Source of the DNA: Fonsecaea monophora
Taxonomy: Eukaryota; Ascomycota; Eurotiomycetes; Chaetothyriales; Herpotrichiellaceae
Direction of reading: 5' to 3'
DNA length: 64,000 nt
Assembly (NCBI RefSeq): GCF_001642475.1
Contig: NW_019173951.1
Location: 124,001-188,000, forward strand
Shown piece by piece: positions 55,526-64,000 of this stretch (its first letter is position 1; the number at the start of each line of letters is the position of its first letter). The notes under the pieces were generated by a model. The model worked only from the letters and a program-made list of their open reading frames with translations, ran no database searches and was not told where the DNA came from. The position numbers and the translations under genes are program-made.

Positions 55526-57168
55526 TCACACACCCTGCTGAGCGCGCTTCGCTCCAAGCTCCTTGTTTTGCAGATGTCGAACGACCATGGCACTCACAAT
55601 CATGGCGGCACTCAGTACGGCGCAGGTGATGTAGCCCTTTTCGTAGCGCGGAGCGTCGACCTGCTTCCACACCAGCAGGGGGAGCCAGGCCTGGACGGCG
55701 TAAGAGAACTCGTTCATAGAGCCCGTGACGAAGGCGCGCTCCTCGTTGTCGTGGGTGCAGATCTCGTGCGCCCACGCGTAGCACAGGCCGCTGAGCCCGC
55801 CGCCCGCGCCCACCAGGATGAAACACGTCCACTTCCACCCCATGGGCACGTCCCACACGGCCAGGCTGATGTAGATGACGATGTTGACCAGGTTGGCCGC
55901 GATGATGGGCGGCCACCGCGCCCCGTGTAGGAACGTGTCGGAGCTCCACGCGTACATGAGCGTCGTCACCACCTGCACCGCCGCGCTGGCCGACGGGATC
56001 GCGTTGATCTGCGTGATGGTGTATTTCGGATGTTGCGAGTCCTTGAGGAACAGCGAGAAAAACGGCTGCGGGATCGCGTTGTTGTTAACGAAGATGATGA
56101 ACATGATGACGACGCCGTAAAAGTGCCACGACCGAAAGATCTTCTTGATCTTGGTCCACGTGTACGGTTGGCGCCCGCTGCGCCCTTCGAGCAGCATCCG
56201 CGTTTGAGCCAGTTCAATCTCGGCTTTGCTGAGATAAAAGGCCTGGCTCGTTTCCGGGACGTCCGGGTAGAACAGATAGCCTGCTACTGCGACGGGCACT
56301 GATAAGAAGTCAATCACACGGCCACGAACATAGGCTGGTAGTTGAGGGACTTACCAGCGATGCACCCGTCAACAATAAACAGCCATTGCCATCCGCGGAG
56401 TCCTCCCCTTCCCTCGAGATGGTAGACCGCCGCCATCAGATAGCCGCTGAACATGCCCGCCAGGGCACTGGAGGTGTGGAATATGCAGGACCGCTTGGCC
56501 AACTCGTCGCGTCGGTACCAACACCCAATGAGGTACTGAACACCAGGGTAGAAGCCGCTCTCTGCGAGGCCGATCAGGAACCGCAGCGCGTAAATGGGCT
56601 TGATGGTGTCGCAGGCCGCCATGCACATAGTCAGGGCGGACCAGACGATCTGGATGCATGGGATGTATATCGAGGCCCGAACGCGTGTTAGGAGGAGGTT
56701 CGCTGAAGACAACCAAAAAGATCACAGATACAAGTCAGCAAATGGCTCGATGGCTCGAAGCCTGAAGGAACAATGGGGAGACGTCGCACATGGTATAGCT
56801 CCCAGCACGTATCCGACCGTCCACAGCGTCTGCATGTAGTTCAGCTGGTTGCCATAGAGACCCAGATCCTCCTTCATGCCCGAGACGAAGGCGTTGCTGA
56901 TGTTGAGCTGGTCCAGATATTTGATAAAGAAGCCAAACCCGGCGAGACTCAGCATCGCCGCGTCGAGCTTGAAGAGGAACGCGCGCTCAACGGGGTCTTT
57001 GTCGAGCGTGTCCCACAAGTATGACTTCCAGGTTCGTTTTCCCCGGCGCGCTTCGACGGGTGTCGCATCATCGATGGAGGTGTCAGAAAACCTGGCCCCT
57101 TTGATTGGGGAGGAGTATACCTTGGCTGGCGGTGAGATGGGCAGGACTTTCTCCAGGGCTTTCTCCAT
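55526..57168 (-). CDS. Dal5-family MFS permease (allantoate/organic anion:cation symporter)
   Basis: Three exons, 57168-56790, 56702-56355 and 56298-55526 (introns of 87 and 56 nt, both phase 1), give 499 aa. Twelve helices are expected; visible signatures of the anion:cation symporter family are FFIKYLDQLNISNAFVSGMK (about 85), LNYMQTLWTVGYVLGAIPSN, the motif RFLIGLAESGFYPGVQYLIG followed by WYRRDELAKR, and YPDVPET after helix 6. Family members take up allantoate, ureidosuccinate, nicotinate, pantothenate, dipeptides or similar anions. The exact substrate is not predictable here. The N-terminal tail (about 60 residues) is charged and cytosolic. It is tail-to-tail with the aminotransferase and next to a transcription factor, hinting at a nitrogen-related role. 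Confidence 0.93.
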
Positions 57169-59418
57169 GGCTCTCGAGGTATGCTGTAAAGTCCCCAGGG
57201 GTGAGGTGTCTCAGATGATGGTTGCCTGAATGCTGGTATCGAACCGTAAAATCACATCCTGAAGAGATATACTCGCCAGACTTGTTGCAGAAGGCATTTG
57301 GACGCGCGGCTGATTGTTTGATACATCAGGAGACCTACACGGTCTGCGAGCCAGTCACGACAAGATGTCGGCGCAGTCGGAAAGCCAAACGAGCAAGGAC
57401 AAAGCCGCTTAGAAATTCGAGATTCACGGGAACGCACCAATTGACATTTTCATGTCAGGTTTCTCCTCGTGCAGTCAGCAAGCGATGGTGGATGAGGTCA
57501 AGACACAACTAGCCAGACGGAGCAATGGCAAAAGGAAGACCAGGTCCAATAATGGTGAGACCAGGGTGGAGGTATCGATATGTTGCTGAAGACCATGTAG
57601 ACCATCCGGGGTCTTTTTCAACGGACTGAAGCGAAGACTGCATCAAGGGATGAAAGGTGACCAGGTCTTTGTCGTCGCTCCGCCCTTTTCGGTAAAGGCT
57701 CATCCACCCCTCGAGGTGCTGACCTATTTGATTCGTGATCCGTTCAGAAAGCATCCATTATCCTCATCGAGAACCACTGGACGCGGTGACTAAAGCCACG
57801 TGGAAGCGGTGCGTGCGAGGAGATATGGCGCCTGTTCGGCTTTTGACATGATCGCGCAGGAAATGGTTACGAGACTCTGCGCACCTTTTGAGAAATAAAA
57901 CCATCAAATCGTAATCCATCTCTGTCCATGCCTTTGACATACAGACACGTTGTCGGCTGATCTCCTGTACCTCGAGCCCTGCAGCCAGCGCCTCCTAGAC
58001 CCTGCATGTCTTCAATCTGGGGGTATCGGCACAAGTGCCTGGTCACTTTCCTGAACGGTTCTCCCTCACACGATACTCGATCCTCCTGCAAGTCTCGCTT
58101 ATAGTTGGCGCTAGAAGCATTCGCCGGATGAAAACTCGTCTCCTCATTAATATCTTTGCTTTTGGCACCGAACTTGTCAAGGATCTGGCACTCGTGGGGC
58201 GTTGGGTGCATTTGCACTAGTCCGTCAGATATGTCCACAGTCACTGTAGATGATGCATCGAAGGATTCTGGCGTAGCCTTGTGATGGAGGATCGAACACC
58301 CGGAATTCCTTGCCCTGGAGTGGTCTGAAGAAGGTGGAAGGACACAGACTCGTAGCATCGTCAGATGCCATCGAGTCACTCCTGTTTGCTTTGCCTAGAA
58401 AAGGTAAACATCCAACTGCGTATGATTAGTGGAAACTCACCGCTTGGACGAACTTTGTTCCTGTGCTAAATGGGCCACGGCCTTATCCAGGTCGCCGAGT
58501 GTGAACGGTCCGTGTGTACGCCGACTCTTGTTTTAATACAAACTTGGTACGTGCTTGGGAGGCGGCTCGGAGGTATACGAGGCACAGGAATCACTCTTGG
58601 TCCGGCTCTTGGCTCGGCTTCTCCCTCCAAATTGATCCTTTCCTCATATACCCAAGATCTACCCCAGCCACTGAATCCCAAGTGCGCGAGTAATCCGCGG
58701 TTGAGTCTGACACGACTTTACCCCCGACAAGTCCCAGGAAGCATCAGAAAGAGAACCCCGAGCTTGGTACATCCCTCGAACCGCAGATGCGTAGAGGGAA
58801 CGGCCGGCCAATGCAACAGCAACAGTCAATCGAGATCAACAACCACAACCACCCACACAACCAAGGCGCAAACTGGCCGAACTCTTCAAGGACGAACATC
58901 ACGACCTACCCGTAACCGCGGACATGTGACTAAGCCAATCGCCGTGCGAGGAATTGCCTATCATTTCCGTGTCTGAACTGTCCCCTTGCGGCAAGGCGCA
59001 AGAACCCATCTTCCTCTTCGATAGAGCACCGGAAACGATCCGCTCTCGAGCACGCCTCGGCTTACTTGAATCGGTGGAACTCTGCGCCGTTTGAGCTATT
59101 TGAGCGAGACTTCCACTTGCAGGGGGAAAGAGAGATCGTGACACAGTCTGCAACAGGTGGAGAAGATTTGGTCAATACATGGGTCGTTCGATCCTCGGCC
59201 AAGGACCATCGAGGCTACCAGAATACGACTGAATCGAAAAAGCCTGTCGACTCCCAGTCCTATCTCCGTGTCTATGTCTCTTTTGCAACCGAGGGTCTAT
59301 GGATCCCAAGCCTGAATAAAAGTCTTTGCTGCGCGAGCACGGGAGATGGGAGACGTTGGACCTGAAAAGAGCAGGGAGAATCGCAATCCGACTCGGTTAC
59401 GGGTGGTGCATCACACAG
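57169..59418. other. 2.2 kb spacer upstream of Dal5-like gene and regulator
   Basis: The two flanking genes diverge, so both promoters lie here, and the missing first exon of the regulator should also be here. A minus-strand frame of about 163 codons (58358-57867) is the longest candidate but has no domain. No Zn2Cys6 cluster can be assembled with certainty; a PCLNC segment near 58967-58981 in one plus-strand frame is isolated. Confidence 0.5.
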
Positions 59419-61126
59419 CAATAAGCGGACAAAGGTTAATGTAACGTTCATCAATTGTGACACCAAGTCATGGCGTGCAACGGAACGTCAGTCCCAAGTA
59501 GCCTTGTCCCATGCAGCTCGGGTCTCGCATCGACGACGACAGTCCCAAAGCATCGGACGGTTGGCAGGGAGTCGACCAGTGAGCCTCTTTCCCGTCAAGT
59601 TCAAACCGAGACCAAATATCACCGAGGGGGATGATGGCGCCGTCCTCAATAAGGCAGACAAGAAATGGAAAATCTCTACACCCTCGGATGTCTGTCAACG
59701 ACACAAGAAACGTACACACGACCACAAAGGGGACGACCACAAGTTGGCCGATCTTTCCCATGCTGGATACGTTCTTGCTTGCAGGGTTCTAGGCAGCAGC
59801 AATCCCTTTGACGTAGCGGCCCTGCCATTATCGCCTCGAGATTCCCACCTGATCAAACTCGCACATTCGTTCGGTCTGTTTCTAGGTGGCGCGGCCACTC
59901 CAGACAAGCTCGTGGCCCGTGACATAGCTGACGGCTGGGTCTCGGATGTTCAGCTGTCGTTATCCAACAAGGCATTACTTCATGCCCTGATTGCGCTGGG
60001 TGCCTCGATCTGTGCTGGTGGGAGCAAAGAGAGAAACGATACGTACATCACGTATGCAGCCAAGCACAAATTAGTCGCCATTTCGAGCCTCCGTAATGTT
60101 TCGACAGAGCAGTTGCGGACATATCGTAGCTTGATCCTGATCCGGCTCCTGGTTGCATGCGAGTTCTACATTGAAGATATCGCCGCCGCCGAAGTGCACC
60201 AGAAAGCGCTGCACCACCTCTTTAGTGATATGATGAGGGGAAGCAGCATCTCCCACTTGTCGATTGGCACGAGCGACATCTGGACGGCGGCGATCCAAGG
60301 CCGTCGCACCCGATTTAGGGAAGGTGACCACGACCCCGGCCCATGGCAACAGTGTTTCTCGGCGGCTGCATTCCGTCTTGTAAAAGAATATGCATCGGCA
60401 TCGGCGCAGCACTTACTGCAAACAGACTCAATCGACAGCTCCCTCCGATTCAATGTCAAGATTTTGGCGATTGTGGAAAGGATCAGGAATATTGCTTTCA
60501 TAAACGAGGCTGCTAAGAGTTCATCTTGGAGTGCAGACAGCCGCGACGTGGAGCATGAAATCAAGCGGTGGCTGAATTTCTACCGTGTCGAGACCTCCAA
60601 GCTCTTGAACAACGTCGCCGTGAACCACGCCGAGGCGCTGTTGTCGGGTAACATGATTCCGGAGTTTGTCACATATCACGCGCTGAGCTGCGCCATGGCT
60701 CTGGCCCTGCGGTCTCAATGGCTGCTCATGGGCCACGTTAACTCTGTGGCTCGGATCCAGCTCCGGTACTGGAACTTGAATGCACATGCGACTGAGGAGA
60801 GGCTTCGGAAGACGATCCGGATCCTCGAGGCAAGCTCAATCAGACCGGGTCAGGAGAACATGTGGTTCTATATCCTGTTCATGCACGCGATATTTGTGCA
60901 ATACCTGAACCACATCAACTCGCTGGTGGTGACGGTGAAAGAGGAAGGAGGCCCAGCGGACAGCAATGGCGTGCTCTCCGAGTCACTCGAGAGACTTTGT
61001 CGGGAAAGGGTCCGTCGCGGCCTCTGCGGTGTGGTGCAGGCAAAGGAGATCCTCCGTGGGTTTTGGTATCACAAGTGCTGTGGCGATGCGCGCTTGAACG
61101 AGGTCTGGCGCATCTTGGCAGGGTAA
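59419..61126 (+). CDS. Fungal-specific transcription factor without visible zinc cluster, 5' end unresolved
   Basis: The frame is open from 59366 and coding-like from about 59419, where an acceptor (CACACAG) precedes it; no ATG lies in this stretch, so at least one small 5' exon is missing from my model. About 568 residues are visible. The start KVNVTFINCDTKSW and LSHAARVSHRRRQSQ match the N-terminal pattern (F-x-N ... RSHxxRxxHRRR) of a large fungal regulator-like family that lacks a Zn2Cys6 cluster. The later part, SNPFDVAALPLSPRDSHLIK and NKALLHALIALGAS, is the fungal transcription-factor 2-type helical domain, ending FWYHKCCGDARLNEVWRIL. It probably acts in the nucleus. Whether it binds DNA directly is unknown. 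It sits divergent from the Dal5-like permease. Confidence 0.82.
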
Positions 61127-62449
61127 GATGGACCACAGCACAGCACAGCACAGCACAAGTCCCAGCACGATCTGCTAGTGAGAGATATCTTCAGTCTATA
61201 CCAGGTTTGCAGAGTTTCGGGGGGAAGCCCTACTCCCCAAGTTTAGGTAGGTATTCACCCTTGACCCAAAGCTTTCCCTTGACCAACTTCAGCCACGTGG
61301 TTTATTTGATCTCTGATGTCCTTCTCAAGACAAACATGTGTAAAATCAGCCTTTTCTCAAACCATACTTGTAGCTTTTTCAATATAACAGATGGTTTCCG
61401 TCATACTTTTTGATCTTGCTTTGTAGTCTAATTTGTACGAGGTAGTTTTGTGGGTGTTTACTCAGTACCCCAAGTGAGGGACGAGGCTATGTTTGAAAAG
61501 GGGTTGGTTAGTTGGTTGGTTGTTGATCAGCGGGCGGAATTACCATCTCGTTTCGGGCTGTTTCTAGCCGAGCGGCGGCAGATAACAACAGCAACACGAG
61601 CTTACCGAGTAGACTTTAACATCACTCTACTCATGTTGACACCTAGTGATGCCTATCGATGCGCATCCAAGCATCCGAGAAATGGATTCTATTTTCCTGG
61701 TATGATTATATGAGTATAAACGAGTATGACTATTCGGTACAACAGTGTGCATTGAATAGAGGGTTTGAGGACTGGAGGACTACTAAAGGAATGTACTCAC
61801 CCCTTAAACTACCCTCCCTTGCCCTGCCTGCCCTGCCCTACCCTGCCGCACCATATCAGGGTCTTGTGTCCCGTGTTGTCTCATGTCTTATGTCTCATGA
61901 ATCTACATACCGGGACAACTACCTGGGTATTTACCTAGTTACCTATTAGATGCCGAAGGTAGGAAGGGAAACGGAGTGACGTCAGTGGAATCCCGGACCA
62001 TCACCATAACTACCTACCTAGGTACCTACCCACTCAGGCTGTCAGGTATCTGGCGATGCTGGGCATCGTCTGTGCTCAGACAAGTTGGCCAGTGCTCTCG
62101 CACGGCCGGCTTGGTCACGTCAGGCAAGCAGGCAAGCGGGCAGGTCAGTCGAGACATAAACAGCAAACAAAGAGGCAATCACAAATACCAATCAGCAATT
62201 CACGCCGGTAAATTTGCAGATTCTGAATTTCACATGCTCACGTACTCACATGCTCGTACCCCAAGTACACTTGCTATGGTCCTCATCTTCGCTTGAACTG
62301 TCTCTTACCTCCCCATCCACCCATCCAACCACCTACATGCTACCTACATGCTACCTGCCTAAGTGACTGCCTTGTGGTGGTGCTCTCGGCGTTCGTGTCT
62401 ACTTGTTTTATACTGGACGGACGATAATAGAAAAAGGATACCTATCGTG
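61127..62449. other. 1.3 kb spacer upstream of the BTB gene
   Basis: No gene is supported. It contains a CACAG repeat right after the regulator's stop, a run of CCCTGC/CCCTAC units at about 61809-61850, and CTACCTAC/GGTACCTACC segments near 61920-62040 and 62330-62360. Confidence 0.55.
61133..61157. repeat. CACAG pentanucleotide repeat
   Basis: About four and a half tandem CACAG (AGCAC) units immediately follow the stop codon of the regulator, in its likely 3' UTR. Confidence 0.8.
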
Positions 62450-63389
62450 ATGGCTGAATACCCTACATGGCTTCCGGCGTGAGTACTTGCATCCTTCACT
62501 ACTTCCTCAGGTACCCAGGTACTTACTACGCTGTGCTATACTACACTACACTTCACTTCTCTACCCTACTCCGCTCTGCCCTTCTCTACTTTCCTTCTCT
62601 CTACACTACGTTCGAGATGCCACCGCATATCTCACACTTCCGACGAACTCACACCAACTTACAGTGACAGGGTCTACCACTCCGGCGCCTTCTCCGACAT
62701 GACCATCATCTGCGCAGATGAAAAATTCCAAGTCCACAAGGTCGTCGTCTGCTCGCAGTCGTCCTTCTTCAACACGGTATGCAGCAAGCCGTGGGGCGTA
62801 AGTGCAGTGCTTCAATTCATGTCTTTGTCCGCTCCCAGAATCTGACCTAGTGGAACAGAAGTCCACACAACCCGCCGTCGATCTAAGCGATGATGACGTC
62901 GAAACCGTCAAGAGAATGATCGACTTCTTCTATCGGGGCGATTATCAGGATTTCGAAAGCGACAAATTCACCCAACACGCCCAAGTCTTCGCCATCGCGA
63001 CAAAGTACGATATCGACAAACTCGCTCAAAAGGCGGCTCATAAGTTCTGGAACGCAAACATCAAGTGCTGGGACGCCGAGGCCTTCTTGAAGTCCGTACC
63101 CATCGTCTATCTTGGAACTCCCGAACAGGTGCTCGGACTTCGGGATGTGGCCACTCGTTGCATTCGTGTCCATTTCACTCAGCTTGGTGGAGATGCCGAC
63201 ATCCAGGCTCTGTGGCGCGAGACCTGTACCTCTAACCCGACATTTGCCTTTCACCTGCTCCAATCGTTCCACAGCAGTCCCTTCATGGCACACTGTCACA
63301 AATGTGGATATGGCCAGGCCATGGAAGTTAATCAGTTTCAGTGTCTAAAATGTCGGGGTTGGAAAACCTCCAAGAAGGAAGTCAAATAG
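62450..63389 (+). CDS. BTB/POZ domain protein with C-terminal CxxC-CxxC motif
   Basis: Three exons, 62450-62478 (29 nt), 62665-62797 and 62859-63389, give 230 aa. The tiny first exon (MAEYPTWLP) is chosen because only ATG 62450 gives the phase needed to reach ADRVYHSGAFSDMTI; the nearer ATG 62467 does not. The BTB/POZ fold spans about 12-115: SDMTIICADEKFQVHKVVVC, then SQSSFF, and VKRMIDFFYRGDY, with a BACK-like helical part after it. C200, C203, C216 and C219 form a CxxC-x12-CxxC pair resembling a small zinc ribbon. Fungal BTB proteins of this kind are often expanded and of unknown function; some are Cul3 adaptors or scaffolds. The first intron is a 186-nt pyrimidine-rich tract. Confidence 0.9.
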
Positions 63390-64000
63390 GTGCGATGCGG
63401 ACCCAAACGAGCCTATGACTATCTGAGGGTGCCGAAGAAAGATAAAACTCTCGCTTGCACCACAACAGTGCCGCTTCCTTCTTGCGAGTCCCTTCAAAGG
63501 GCCAGAGGTTACCTGTAGAGGCACATGGTGAAGCATAGGAACCACGCAGGTCGACGGTCAATATTGGAGACACAATCAGTTAGTTCGTCTGCCGTAAGGA
63601 AGGCTTATCCGTCGGAGAGAGAAACAGGAGGACAGATGTATTTCCAGCTCCTCGTCCAGTTCTGGGTTCTTTTCAGGCACCCAGCAACCTTGTCTAGTGT
63701 TGACATCTTTGGGTGGAATAGCTTTGTCGACGAGGCAGGGTTCCTGAGCCTTAAGCTTCGGGATTACCTACTGCTACCGGTCGGGGCTGGAAGCCTGGTT
63801 GAGAGTACGATGAATATCAACTGTTTCCAAAGCACAGTCTTCTGCCTTGTTTTTGGACTAAACGCGCAAGGAAGCTGGATCGGAATTTCCCGGCGGATTG
63901 ACCTCCTGTGGCCCACGGAGATATTGACCAATTCCAAGTCGTCTCTGACGAGGACTGGCATCAGGCAAGCAAAAGGTTTGAGTTTACGGACCTGTTATTG
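63390..64000. other. 3' flank of the BTB gene to window end
   Basis: This 611-base end has only short frames without domains. A gene starting beyond the window cannot be excluded. Confidence 0.5.

Noticed and set aside
57867..58358. 163-codon minus-strand frame between the Dal5-like gene and the regulator
   Set aside because: No domain or homologue recognised; possible but unsupported.
58967..58981. PCLNC in one plus-strand frame, suggestive of half a Zn2Cys6 cluster for the regulator
   Set aside because: The rest of the cysteine pattern is missing and the regulator's own N-terminus fits a family without a zinc cluster.
62467..62478. ATG 62467 as start of the BTB gene
   Set aside because: It joins the next exon in the wrong phase and hits TGA; ATG 62450 restores the BTB frame.

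Overview
The window is nuclear DNA of a filamentous ascomycete (Pezizomycotina). The evidence is protein-coding genes on both strands split by short GT-AG introns (mostly 47-130 nt, donors like GTATGT/GTAAGT, branch sites like CTAAC or CTGAC), fungal-only protein families (Zn2Cys6 and other fungal transcription factors, Dal5-type transporters, MIM1), CT-rich upstream regions and the absence of operons or Shine-Dalgarno sites. A Eurotiomycete or related class is possible, but the sequence alone does not fix the order. I assembled 21 gene models by hand from splice sites and reading-frame continuity. I saw no tRNA, rRNA, CRISPR array or intact transposon.

Layout. 0-6.6 kb: 3' end of an alkaline ceramidase, then a short-chain dehydrogenase, a glutathione-transferase-like protein and a thiamine-diphosphate enzyme; the last two are divergent from one shared promoter. 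7.5-13.4 kb: OXA1 (mitochondrial inner-membrane insertase), SHP1/p47 (Cdc48 adaptor), MIM1 (outer-membrane import) and a small single-pass membrane protein. 15.2-24.3 kb: acetoacetyl-CoA synthetase, an unrecognised KEN-box protein whose upstream region carries two MluI cell-cycle boxes, and a BCS1-like AAA ATPase. 25.6-28.2 kb: a Zn2Cys6 transcription factor. 28.2-39.0 kb: about 10.8 kb with no gene I can support, the largest unexplained stretch here. 39.0-46.5 kb: ribosomal protein uL4 (RPL4), an MFS-like carrier and exocyst SEC6. 48.5-61.1 kb: amino-acid permease, a seven-helix membrane protein, aspartate aminotransferase, Dal5-type permease and a fungal transcription factor without a visible zinc cluster; this could be a small nitrogen or amino-acid utilisation neighbourhood. 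62.4-63.4 kb: a BTB/POZ protein ending in a CxxC-CxxC motif.

Housekeeping genes (RPL4, SEC6, OXA1, SHP1, MIM1) alternate with accessory metabolic and regulatory genes. The observations most worth following are the MCB plus KEN-box gene, the 10.8 kb spacer with its strand-composition switch near 30.13 kb, the divergent GST/ThDP pair, and the 48.5-61.1 kb transporter/aminotransferase/regulator group.
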